From NCBI RefSeq assembly GCF_032854445.1, contig NC_088295.1, positions 50,331,385-50,395,384 of the forward strand: a stretch of DNA of 64,000 nt. Direction: 5' to 3'. The position numbers and the translations under genes were made by a program. Source of the stretch: Liolophura sinensis. Lineage: Eukaryota > Mollusca > Polyplacophora > Chitonida > Chitonidae. Positions 46,301 to 56,092 of this stretch are shown here, in pieces (the stretch's first letter is position 1; every line of letters starts with the position of its first letter). Below the pieces are notes generated by a model. The model searched no databases. It was not told where the DNA came from and was given only the letters and a program-made list of their open reading frames with translations.

Positions 46301-49300
46301 GCGTGATGTCATTTACATGTGGAAGGGACTTGTTTGCCTTCAGAATCCTGCGTGATATCATTTACATGTGGAAGGGACTTGTTTGCCTTCCAATCCTGCG
46401 TGATGTCATTTAGATGCGGAAAGGACTTGTTTGCCTTCAGAATCCTATATAATGTCAATTAAATGCAGTCAGAGAGTTGTCTGTTAATATTCACCTCTTG
46501 TGTTCTAGGCATTGTGCTGTTATTTATGCAGAAAAAGCCCGTACAAACTTGCCAAGTTTTGTTACTGGTTGTTCATTTTAACCAATCAATTCCTGGGACA
46601 AATCACATGGTGAACATTTTAGTAATCTTAACATTTTAAGCAGTTGTGTACTGCACCAAATATGAAATATCAAATTAATATTGAAAAAAAGAGAGTTGAA
46701 TGCAGCATTTGTTAGGTTATGGGTTTATGTTGAAATTGTTTGATATTAATGATAGGTTTTGATTAATTTAATTTAATATTATGAGGTAATTTTGTTTACA
46801 TGTGTGTGGAGTAGGATATTGTTTTGTGTAACATGAGAGATATAATTTTCTCTACAGCCAGTCATCTATGGGTATAGGAACAAAGAAGAGTTCAATGTTG
46901 GCTGCAATATCCATGGCAACCCAAACACTGTAGGACTGTACGTGGGGAAAGAAAGACGTGAGTGCAGGCACTGTGATAGAATCTCTCATTGTCTTGTATT
47001 TCATTCTTCTCCGTCTCAAAATTAATTGTTTTATTGTCTTTAAGAATGTCTTCTCCCATGCATAAATGGCTCATTTGGTTAGCATGCTAGCGCAGTGTAA
47101 TGACCTAGGAGCCTCTCACCAATGCGGTCGCTGTGAGTTCAAGTCCAGTTCTTGCTGTCTTCCTCTCTGGCCGTATGTGGTAAGGTTTGCCAGCAACCTG
47201 CGGATGGTCGTGGGTTTCCCCGGGCGCTACCTGGTTTCCTCCCACCGTAATGCTGGCCGCCGTCGTATAAGTGAAATATTCTCGAGTACAGCGTAAAACA
47301 CTGATCATCATATGAGTGAAAAAGTCTTAAGCACAGCGTTTACACCATGGAAATAAATATATGGATTAAATGAAAGTCAGCGTTATTGGATAGGACAGTT
47401 ATTTTATGGCCTAGTTTTGTTTGAAAATATATCCTTGTACCCCCTAATCCCCATCCCTTCTCAGTATGAAAATTATGGAAGTAATTCATGCAGATTTGTT
47501 AAATTTCTGATTTACTCTGATTTACGTAGTTCATGATAACCCATTTATAATGAAGCCATGAATTTCTTTTGGTGTGATCAATGATATACATATAGGTAAC
47601 TATCAAATTGGTTTTTTCATTGTTGACCATACATTGTATTTAATTGTTTGCTTGTACTTAGAATGCCTATTTATACATATTTTCTGACAGCAGTCAGGAA
47701 GGTGATGCATTTCAGGGTGACCATTTAAGGACTATTTAGACTGCACTTCTATGATACACACAAGCAAGGGCTTATTAGACCCCGTCCACTGCTCCCTGTC
47801 ATTAACTACCAAGACCTGAAAAAGCCTAACCTTTGAAGCTATTTTTTCCTCCAAGACAGTGACTTAAAAGGCTATTTGTGGTCCAACATGTTGGAACATG
47901 TCATATATAAACTAAACATACACCCACCCCTAGAGACAATCCCACCCCCACCCTTAGAGACACCGCCACCCTCACGCCCAACCTCAGAGACAATCCCACC
48001 CCCACCCTTAGAGACACCGCCACCCTCACGCCCAACCTCAGAGACAATCCCACCCCCACCCTTAGAGACACCACAACCCTCACGCCCAACCTCAGAGACA
48101 ATCCCACCCCCACCCGTAGAGACACTGCCACCCTCACGCCCAACCTCAGAGACAATCCCACCCCCACCCGTAGAGACACTGCCACCCTCACCCCCAACCT
48201 CAGAGACAATCCCACCCCCACCCCCAACCTCAGAGACAATCCCACCCCCACCCTTGGAGACACCACCACCCTCACGCCCAACCTCAGAGACAATCCCACC
48301 CCCACCCATAGAGACACTGCCACCCTCACCCCCAACCTCAGAGACAACACCACCCCCACCCCCAACCTCAGAGACAATCCCACCAAAACCCCCACCCTCA
48401 GAGACAATCCCACCAAAACCCCCACCCTCAGAGACAATCCCACCAAAACCTCCTCCTATTTTCTGACAGCAGTCAGGAAGGTGATGCATTTCAGGGTGAC
48501 CATTTAAGGACTATTTAGACTGCACTTCTATGATACACACAAGCAAGGGCTTATTAGACCTCGTCCACTGCTCCCTGTCATTAACTACCAAGACCTGAAA
48601 AAGCCTTACCTTTGAAGCTATTTTTTCCTCCAAGACAGTGACTTAAAAGGCTATTTGTGGTCCAACATGTTGGAACATGTCATATATAAACTAAACATAC
48701 ACCCACCCTCAGAGACAATCCCACCCCCACCCTTAGAGACACCGCCACCCTCACGCCCAACCTCAGAGACAATCCCACCCCCACCCTTAGAGACACCGCC
48801 ACCCTCACGCCCAACCTCAGAGACAATCCCACCCCCATCCTTAGAGACACCACCACCCTCACGCCCAACCTCAGAGACAATCCCACCCCCACCCGTAGAG
48901 ACACTGCCACCCTCACCCCCAACCTCAGAGACAACCCCACCCCCAACCTCAGAGACAATCCCACCCCCACCCTTAGAGACACCACCACCCTCACGCCCAA
49001 CCTCAGAGACAATCCCACCCCCACCCATAGAGACACTGCCACCCTCACCCCCAACCTCAGAGACAACACCACCCCCACCCCCAACCTCAGAGACAATCCC
49101 ACCAAAACCCCCACCCCCACCCTCAGAGACAATCCCACCCTCACCCCCACCCTCAGAGACAATCCCACCAAAACCTCCCCCCTCACCCCCAACCTCAGAG
49201 ACACCGCCACCCTCACCCCCAACCTCAGAGACACCGCCACCCTAACCCCCACCTAAAAAAAAAGAAAAAAAAGATTCATGAATCATTTCAGTGTTTTGAA

Positions 49301-52300
49301 ATGAATATCTGACATTTGTCAACTACTGGCTATTGACAGAAGTTCCTAAATACCCTTGATCAAATGGGTTTGAATACGTTTCTCAGTACTTCTCACCCAC
49401 TGAAACTACATTAGGTTTGTTAGGGGCCTGGCCAGGAGCATAGGTTTGCACCGCATTCTGCTCAAGTCAAATAGTGTGAATGTTTTCGTGAAATATTTTG
49501 AAAACTTTATTTTCAGACAGAAATGCTGTATGCGTTGAACCGGATCAGTTGATCAACATGTCGGCAAGACACATTGAAGTTTGTAAGGCAAGTAACAAAT
49601 CTGCATATCTAAATTTGAGTAGCTAATTATGCTTGCATTCATATCTTTCCTTCCTTTCCTTAATTTGGTTTATTTATTTGAACAGGGGATAGAATATGAA
49701 CATGTAAATATCTTATTATTCAACACTCACTCAATGCTTGTGTGGCCTAGGTAACCATAGCGATCGACAATGCTTGTGTGGCCTAGCTAACCGTAGCGAT
49801 CGACAATGCTTGTGTGGCCCAGGTAACCGTAAGCAATTGACAATGCTTGTGTGGCCTAGCTAACCGTAGCGATCGACAGTGCTTGTGTGGCCTAGGTAAC
49901 ATAAGCAAAGCATATTTGTACCTCACACCAGTGCATATTTGTACCTCACACCAGTGCCGTGTGCATATTTGTACCTCACACCAGTGCATATTTGTACCTC
50001 ACACCAGTGCATATTTATACCTCACACCAGTGCCGTGTGCATATTTGTACCTCACACCAGTGCATATTTGTACCTCACACCAGTGCATATTTGTACCTCA
50101 CGCCAGTGCATATTTATACCTCACACCAGTGCCGTGTGCATATTTGTACCTCACACCAGTGCATATTTGTACCTCACACCAGTGCATATTTGTACCTCAC
50201 ACCAGTGCCGTGTGCATATTTGTACCTCACACCAGTGCATTTTTGTACCTCACACCAGTGCATATTTGCACCTCACACCAGTGCATATTTGTACCTCACA
50301 CCAGTGCCGTGTGCATATTTGTACCTCACACCAGTGCATATTTGTACCTCACACCAGTGAATATTTGTACCTCACACCAGTGCATATTTGTACCTCACAC
50401 CAGTGCATATTTATACGTCACACCAGTGCCGTGTGCATATTTGTACCTCACACCAGTGCATATTTGTACCTCACACCAGTGCATATTTGTACCTCACACC
50501 AGTGCCGTGTGCATATTTGTACCTCACACCAGTGCATATTTATACCTCACACCAGTGCATATTTGTACCTTACACCAGTGCATATTTGTACCTCACACCA
50601 GTGCATTTTTGTACCTCAGACCAGTGCCGTGTGCATATTTGTACATCACACATGAAGAAGTTCATCCTTAACTCGTGCTGGGCACCCTCCTTTCTCCTTT
50701 TAGGGTCTGACATACCCTGATTCCTCAGCCTTTTCAGTCACCTGTGTAGGCAATATTTTGAAACATTCTGAATGAAATATTGGGTGTAGATAAATGATCT
50801 GCACAGTTTTGTGAAGCTAACATCTTTTACGACACACAAACAAATCATTTTTAGCGTCATTTTCATAATAATAGTATGCAAAACTTTTACTGAAAAAGGT
50901 GCCTGAAAGAAGATTACAGAAAATCTGAAAAAGTCTTGAATGTGGCCTTAAGCACCAATAAGTAATTTTAATAAATAAATAAATATTATTTGGCAATAAG
51001 ATTTCCATGCTTTTTGGGCCTGGTGACATTTATAAGTGATTGACAATGTTCACTTGTGTGGTTTTGCATGAAAGTCACCACTTCTTTTACCCCCACATAA
51101 CATCTGTGGTGGGGGAGTAATTCGGGCAGATCAGTGGTTTACTCCGGGTTTTCTGGTCCCCTCCATCCATAAGACTGGCCACCATTGCATGTTTATTAAG
51201 TGAAAAATTCTTGAGTATGTCACCAAATCAAATAAATAAATGTAATAAATATACAGCAATGTTGAACAAATGGTAAGTGAACCATGTCTGTGTTTCAGGT
51301 TTTTCAGGATTTTGTCCGCAGTTGTCGGCTACCCGTCTCTCCTTTGCTGCAGGAGAGAGGACACTGGCGTAACCTAATCATCAGAAGTACAACTCTGGGG
51401 CAACTCATGGCAGTGGTCAAGTTCAACCCTAGACATTTGTCTGAGGCATATACATGTACAACTTTGTCGGTGAAGGAAGAGAGCAAAAATTCCAAGATAT
51501 TTGTCACATCAAAGGATACATATAAGTCTTGGTCCACTTCCATTAAACATTGTAACATTTTAGCCGGTATCTTGTAAAGGGTGGTGGTTGGCTGGTAGCT
51601 TGTGAAGGGTGGTGATTGGCTGGTAGCTTGTGAAGGGTTGTGGCTGGTAGCTTGTGAAGGGTGGTGGTTGTGGTTGGTAGCTTGTGAAGGGTGGTGGTGG
51701 TTGGCTGGTAGCTTGTGAAGGGTGGTGGTTGTGGCTGGTAACTTGTGAAGGATGGTGGTTGTGGCTGATAGCTTGTGAAAGGTGATGGTTGGCTGGTAGC
51801 AGCCTGGTTGCCTCCATCCATAAACCTGATAAGTATCATACAATAAAAAACTTCTTTCATACATTGAGCACTAATAAAGTTTAATTGTAGAAAACCAAGT
51901 ACATCTATATTTACTGGTATAAATTTGAGTGCATTTTTACAAAGTTTCACGTGTTCGTTCTCTTGAAACATGTACATTACATATATGTGTAGCTAAACAC
52001 TCCACTTATTTGTTTTCTCTGTTTTTTTTTTTGACATTTTGTATTTTCTTTAAAACTTCACTTTGATGTTGTGTGTGTACTGTAAATCACTCATAATTCT
52101 TATAAACTCTGGTAATCTATTTGATCATACAACTTCCCCTCTTGGGTTAACCTATACACTGGCATCTGATCAGTAATGTAATACTGGTTAGTAATTTTAT
52201 ATTTCAGGAAGACATTGAATTGGCGGAGAACGAATTGAGGGATTACTTTGCCAGTGGACCCGGGAAAAGTGCAAATTTGTCTTCACTATATTTTCAAGCT

Positions 52301-55300
52301 TGGTAAAGGGAAATGTAATGATAGATGTGCAATCTTCATTGTGTTCAGATTACAATTGGTTTTCTGTAATGATGTTAGGAGAAATTTGCTGAAAGAATTG
52401 GAACAAGTAGGGTACATGTATTCTGTGTGAATTATAAAAAGAGGGGTTTTTTTTCTGGCAGAGAAAGAGAGTTTGCAGGAAAGGTTGTCTGTAAGGGCTC
52501 ATTTTAAAGTAAAATTTGCATACAGTCAGTGCCATCTTACAGTGGTGTAAGCTAAGCAGTGTCACAATTCTGTCAAAGCCTTTGAAGGCCCTGAAAAGAG
52601 TTCTAGTGGTTCAAATGGTTAAACGCTGACTTGGACAACAGACACATTGGCTCAGATGATCAAAGTGCTGGCTCAGATGATCAAAGTGCTGGCTCAGATG
52701 ATCAGAGTGCTGGCTCAGGTGCATGAGCCCAGGTGTTGCTGTTTCGGTTGCGGCTTCAGGTGTGCAGGTTTTTCAGGGACCTAATGGAGGACAGCTGCTA
52801 TTCTGGTTCCCATCACCCATAAACCTGCCCACTGTCATACAAGTGGAAAAATAGTACTGCATTAGACACCAATCATATAAATAAATAAATAAATACATTG
52901 TCGTATTTTGTGTCATTTACTTTTTGTTGTATTTGTAGCCCTCACACATTTGGCCTTGGTACGGATTTCCCATACAAACATTTACTTGGTGCAGCACACA
53001 TTGAGGAAGAGGTCCTGGACATGAGATTCAATATATCAGCTGACTCTTTCTTCCAGACGAACACTCCCGGGGCTGAAGTCCTCTACAGTACAGTGAGAGA
53101 ATATGCATCTCTCTCACCAGACTCTACTGTGTTTGATGTCTACTGTGGCACAGGTCAGTCCTGCAAAGAATGTAAATTCCATTGTCTCAAATAAAGCCAT
53201 GTACCGTGGACCTGTCAATCATAGGATACATTAGTATACTGTACATTTTTTGATAATGTAACCATATTGTCACAGGGCTTTGACACTGTTCTGTACTCAT
53301 GTCAACATAATAATTGCAGATTTAAAATCTACAAAGAAGCCATTGAATGAATTGTCATTTTGGTATTTGTGGGTGTCTGTTGTTTGTTTGACAGGAACTA
53401 TCGGCATTTTACTGTCCCCGACAGCCAAAAAGGTCATAGGAATAGAAATGCTTCATCAAGCTGTGGAGGATGCCAAAGTTAATGCTCACATCAACGGTTA
53501 GTTTGTTAAATCTAGAGCATTGTGATATACCCCAGTAAAGTAAGTAAATAAATAAATAAAACATACATTGTTGTTCAATAATAATCCAATGGATAATAAA
53601 ACTGTTCTTTTGTTTCATATCCATTAGATGAAGATTTACTGTTTTTGAGCAAAAATTTTAATGAACATGGAAAAAATTGCTCTCAGGTGGCGGCGTACAT
53701 TGTATTTAAAGATTTGTTTATTATAGTAAAGAAAATACTCCCAACAATCACAATTTTAAATTTCAGTGTAGGTCAGTCATGATTGCATGTTGATAAATTT
53801 AATCTTAGCAAGATTCAAGTCAGAAGTACATTATGAGATGTACATGAAAAGATATATGAAAGATATTTGTTTTGCATATAAATTCGAAACAATAATGGGC
53901 TATGGCCTGAGGAACAAGATTGCATGGCTCCATCTGTATGTTATATACAGACAAACTCTGACCAAGCCACACCAGTATGACCAACTAGTAACAGGCTGGT
54001 CACCAATTGATTCTGAACTGAGTGGTTTAGGGAGGTACGGACCTTATTAGTTACTCAGATTGTAACACGTCAGTAATTAGATGGTTACAATCTGTAACCT
54101 GTTGGTGCTGTACGAATAGGCCCAGCATAATTGGTACCAACCTGTGAAAACTTGAATAAAGGTTTCTTGTGAATTTGTTTCGGCTGTTACAGGATGCAGT
54201 AACACACAGTTCATCCAAGGAGATGCCCGTAAGCTGATGAACCAGCTGTTCATGAGCGGGCAGTATGATGGGGAAGATCTTGTAGCCATTGTTAACCCAG
54301 GGCGTACTGGACTCAGTAAGTTGTGGTGACTTATGGCCAAACGTTGGTCACAGTTAGATAACGGAATTATTAGGGCTTTATGTCAGATTTACAGTTCACT
54401 CAGATGAATGAATGATTGATTTGGGCTTACCCCTAAATTGGCAGTTCAGTCAATTGAATGAATGATCGGCCGTACATGGGAAGGTCTTCCAGCAACATGT
54501 GGATGGTCGTGGGTTTCCCTCGAGCTCTGCTCAGTTTCCTCCCACCATAGTGCTAGCCACCGTCGTATAAGTGAAATATTCTTGAGTACGGCATAAAACA
54601 CTGATCAAATAAAATAACTGAAAGAATGATTGATTAGGGCTAACCACCAAATTGGCAGTTCAGTCAGATGAAGGAATGAATGATCAGGGATTTCCGGCAA
54701 ATTGGCAGTTCAGGCATTTAAATGAATGATTTGGGCTAACCACCAAATTGGCAGTTCAGTCAGATGAATGAATGAATGATCAGGGATTTTGGCCAAATTG
54801 GCAGTTCAGGTATTTAAATGAATGATTTGGGCTAACCACCAAATCGACAGTTCAGTCAGATGAATGAATGAATGATCAGGGATTTTGGCCAGATTGGCAG
54901 TTCAGGCATTTAAATGAATGAATGATTAGGGCTCACCCTAAAGTTGGCAGTTCAGTCAGATGAAGAGTTGATCAATGTTTATTGGCTGAAATATATTGGC
55001 AGTATTTCAGCTGTATCATTATTTTTATTTTGTCAGGTAAGAAAGGGGTCCGTGCCTTGAAACGCTGTTCAGCCATTCGAAGACTAGTTTTTGTGACTTG
55101 TAAACCTCATGGGAAAGTCTTACAGAACATGGTGGAGTAAGTGACAAGTCTGTAAGCAGTCTGACTCTTATGGGCATTTTAAATCATGATGACTGCAAAA
55201 AAGATGAAGTACTGTATTTACTCCCCAAAAGTCAAAACATATTACATGTGGTGCAGAAATTTGCATTGTCACTTGAGGATATCACTATCCCTTCCAAACA

Positions 55301-55737
55301 AACATCAGAACATCTTTCAAAGATCAAAAAGGAATTCTTAAAATCACGCAAAAGGAGTAACTTTATGATGGACAAAATTTTAGATCAGATGCATGTACAA
55401 ACAGTGGTGGGTGAGAGTTTTCACAAGGTAAAGAGCTTAATTTATTGGGAAAGAGGTGGATATGCCATCTTCTGTTGACCCTTACTAACTGAACTAATGG
55501 GCTAATGCTTTTTGGGCGTTGTAGTCTGCCAACACCCCTCACAGAATGTTCACGTTTTTATGATTTTATCCCTCTTTCTCTGAAATGCTTATCAATATGC
55601 TTTCTTTTCCATGTTGCAGTCTTTCCATAGAGATGGATGACATAGCCACAGATCCATTTTGTCCAGTCAAATCAGTTGCTGTGGATATGTTTCCACATAC
55701 ATTACACACAGAACTGGTCACCCTCTATGAAAGATGA
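43190..55737 (+). CDS. TRMT2B: tRNA/rRNA (uracil-5-)-methyltransferase, TRMT2B-like, 12 exons found
   Basis: The enzyme methylates uridine C5 using S-adenosylmethionine. TRMT2B makes m5U54 in mitochondrial tRNA and m5U in 12S rRNA. Exons: 43213-43350 (or from an ATG at 43190), 44273-44327, 45244-45390, 46858-46957, 49517-49587, 51299-51469, 52208-52302, 52939-53153, 53395-53496, 54193-54315, 55037-55136, 55620-55737, about 475 codons (human TRMT2B 504). It shows the class-I SAM motif VFDVYCGTGTIGILL, a VNPGRTGL motif IV and the catalytic Cys in VFVTCKPHGK. No RRM precedes the catalytic part, and human TRMT2B shares the N-P-x-R-x-G form of motif IV, which favours TRMT2B over TRMT2A. The Arg-rich first exon would suit mitochondrial import. 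The start is uncertain. One intron is GC-AG. Confidence 0.92.
44273..44327 (+). CDS. TRMT2B: TRMT2B exon
   Basis: A 55-base exon reading LAECVTPLYQLPYDKQLE, matching human [19 protein letters not shown]. It was found by homology between TTTCAG and GTAGGC. Confidence 0.9.
44640..44797 (+). repeat. SINE-A, diverged
   Basis: A decayed body and tail (CCACCCACCATACTGTCATA, TATCAAATAAACAAA) in a TRMT2B intron. Confidence 0.65.
45244..45390 (+). CDS. TRMT2B: TRMT2B exon
   Basis: Forty-nine codons starting LKQNHMKYCISKVIDIGLNS and ending CCPLEDIKPA. It occupies the position of human VKFAAQKKILQRLESYIQ. Phase 0 at both ends, donor GTAAGT. Confidence 0.85.
45560..45685. repeat. Minisatellite, 33-bp unit
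   Basis: Four copies of GGTGGCAATAAGTGGTTGAT then GGTGCTCTGT, after the TRMT2B exon ending at 45390. Confidence 0.9.
45792..45915 (+). repeat. SINE-A, diverged
   Basis: CGTGGGACGGTCTGCCAACA to GAGTGTGGTACTAACCCTCA, body and tail only. Confidence 0.7.
46021..46045. repeat. C-rich homopolymer tract
   Basis: Two runs of eight to nine C separated by T. It is prone to sequencing error. Confidence 0.9.
46140..46458. repeat. Minisatellite, about 57-bp unit
   Basis: Five to six copies of ATCCTGCGTGATGTCATTTA and GGAAGGGACTTGTTTGCCTT, in a TRMT2B intron. Confidence 0.93.
46858..46957 (+). CDS. TRMT2B: TRMT2B exon: TRAM/central-domain segment
   Basis: It reads PVIYGYRNKEEFNVGCNIHG and PNTVGLYVGKER. 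It matches human SPVINGYRNKSTFSVNRGPDG and PKTVGFYLGTWR closely. Confidence 0.95.
47056..47308 (+). repeat. SINE-A, near full length
   Basis: Head GGCTCATTTGGTTAGCATGC through tail GAGTACAGCGTAAAACACTG. Confidence 0.9.
47681..48459. repeat. Large tandem duplication, copy A, with 54-bp satellite
   Basis: A leader of about 250 bases (from TTTCTGACAGCAGTCAGGAA) is followed by units of CTCAGAGACAATCCCACCCC and CACCGCCACCCTCACGCCCA. It is the first of two adjacent copies in a TRMT2B intron. Confidence 0.93.
48460..49252. repeat. Large tandem duplication, copy B, with 54-bp satellite
   Basis: The leader repeats copy A at an offset of 779 bases with only a few mismatches seen. The satellite part has its own order of unit variants. 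Confidence 0.93.
49517..49587 (+). CDS. TRMT2B: TRMT2B exon with GC splice donor
   Basis: It reads RNAVCVEPDQLINMSARHIE then VCK. It corresponds to human GNVVCVQSNHLKNIPEKHSQ. The donor is AAG followed by GCAAGT, the consensus of the minor GC-AG intron class. Confidence 0.9.
49735..49912. repeat. Minisatellite, about 37-bp unit
   Basis: Five copies of CAATGCTTGTGTGGCCTAGC and TAACCGTAGCGATCGA, in the GC-AG intron of TRMT2B. Confidence 0.92.
49913..50650. repeat. Minisatellite, 23-bp unit with 30-bp variant
   Basis: About 30 copies of CATATTTGTACCTCACACCA plus GTG. Every few units a CCGTGTG insertion makes a 30-bp variant, giving a higher-order pattern. It lies in the same GC-AG intron. Confidence 0.96.
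51100..51242 (+). repeat. SINE-A, diverged
   Basis: GGTTTACTCCGGGTTTTCTG to TCACCAAATCAAATAAATAA. Confidence 0.65.
51299..51469 (+). CDS. TRMT2B: TRMT2B exon, 3' boundary ambiguous
   Basis: It encodes VFQDFVRSCRLPVSPLLQER and IIRSTTLGQLMAVVKFNPRH, like human VRTNSQGHTMAIITFHPQKL. The next exon needs phase 0. A GT donor after 51469 fits but adds eight residues absent from human. Ending at 51445 aligns without insertion but would need a poor GC donor (GAG then GCATAT). Confidence 0.8.
51580..51800. repeat. Minisatellite, 25-32-bp unit
   Basis: About nine units of GTGGTTGGCTGGTAGCTTGT plus GAAGG. It begins about 110 bases after a TRMT2B exon. Confidence 0.93.
52208..52302 (+). CDS. TRMT2B: TRMT2B exon
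   Basis: It encodes EDIELAENELRDYFASGPGK and NLSSLYFQA, like human EIVKEFFIRGPGAACGLTSLYFQ. Phase 0 to phase 2. Confidence 0.93.
52658..52725. repeat. Tandem repeat, 21-bp unit
   Basis: Three to four copies of GGCTCAGATGATCAAAGTGC. Confidence 0.85.
52780..52896 (+). repeat. SINE-A 3' part, diverged
   Basis: CCATCACCCATAAACCTGCC and a tail with ACACCAATCATATAAATAAA, ending about 40 bases before a TRMT2B exon. Confidence 0.65.
52939..53153 (+). CDS. TRMT2B: TRMT2B exon: SAM-binding motif I
   Basis: It encodes LDMRFNISADSFFQTNTPGA and STVFDVYCGTG, like human LKIRISPDAFFQINTAGAE and DICCGTG. It holds the SAM-binding glycine loop. Confidence 0.97.
53395..53496 (+). CDS. TRMT2B: TRMT2B exon: SAM-binding fold
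   Basis: It encodes TIGILLSPTAKKVIGIEMLH and AVEDAKVNAHIN, like human GLSLAQHTSRVLGIELLEQAVEDA. The Glu in IGIE is the usual SAM ribose-binding acid. Confidence 0.97.
54193..54315 (+). CDS. TRMT2B: TRMT2B exon: motif IV
   Basis: It encodes SNTQFIQGDARKLMNQLFMS and LVAIVNPGRTGL. Motif IV is N-P-G-R-T-G-L where human TRMT2B has N-P-A-R-A-G-L. Confidence 0.95.
54385..54965. repeat. Compound minisatellite around a SINE-A body
   Basis: Units of GGCAGTTCAGTCAGATGAAT and ATGATTTGGGCTAACCACCA alternate with GATCAGGGATTTTGGCCAAA. A SINE-A body and tail (about 54466-54610) sits inside the array. Confidence 0.88.
55037..55136 (+). CDS. TRMT2B: TRMT2B exon: catalytic cysteine
   Basis: It encodes KKGVRALKRCSAIRRLVFVT then CKPHGKVLQNMV. 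The Cys in VTCKPHG is the nucleophile that attacks uracil C6, as in human VSCKLHG. Confidence 0.96.
55170..55478 (+). other. Unrecognised coding-like frame inside a TRMT2B intron
   Basis: About 100 open codons lie between the catalytic-Cys exon and the last exon. They read as a Lys- and Leu-rich helical protein (for example SEHLSKIKKEFLKSRKRSNF) and reach a donor-like GTAAAG at 55428. I recognise no family. The exons on either side join in phase without it. Confidence 0.25.
55620..55737 (+). CDS. TRMT2B: TRMT2B last exon
   Basis: It encodes PFCPVKSVAVDMFPHTLHTE and ends LVTLYER before TGA. Human reads VLQQAVPVDLFPHTPHCELVLLFTR. An ATTAAA at 55857-55862 is a possible poly(A) signal. Confidence 0.96.
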
Positions 55738-55979
55738 CCCTGCGCCATTTATGGAAGAAGCCGATCCTGTGTGGCACATAGGTAATGGCTATTTTCATGA
55801 TAGTGGACAATTCTAACGGCTGAACAAACCATGGAAAAGCTTTCTTGTCTGTTTTAATTAAATGTTTGCTTTGACGTCATGCTGCTGTCAGCGTAGTTGA
55901 TTATTTCTCCAGAATCCACACTTGCGAGTTTGTGGTTTGAGTGGTAATGGGTGACAACTTGTACCACCTGAGTGCGCCT

Positions 55980-56092
55980 TCCATGGATGTATGGTACAGC
56001 ACGATTCAAACCCACGAACACAAGACTTCAAAACATTAAAGTTTAAAACAAGATCCCGCTGAGCTATCTGGGAAGACCGTACAACCTTCTCC
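55980..56092 (-). repeat. tRNA-like SINE head
   Basis: Read on the minus strand it has an A-box-like ATAGCTCAGCGGGA and a B-box-like GTGGGTTTGAATCG. The arms are too long and irregular for a functional tRNA. Confidence 0.4.

Noticed and set aside
47872-49252. Long open frames on both strands rich in Pro or Gly/Val
   Set aside because: They are translations of a 54-bp satellite within a TRMT2B intron and are open on both strands because the unit is a multiple of three without stops.
49913-50650. CRISPR-like array
   Set aside because: Units are contiguous with no unique spacers, and the context is an intron of an animal gene.
49847-50720. A 274-codon open frame and two overlapping ones
   Set aside because: All come from the 23-bp minisatellite and have no protein-family resemblance. 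The flanking TRMT2B exons splice across them.
51304-51977. Minus-strand open frames rich in Thr, His and Pro
   Set aside because: They are shadows of a plus-strand TRMT2B exon and of the adjacent minisatellite.
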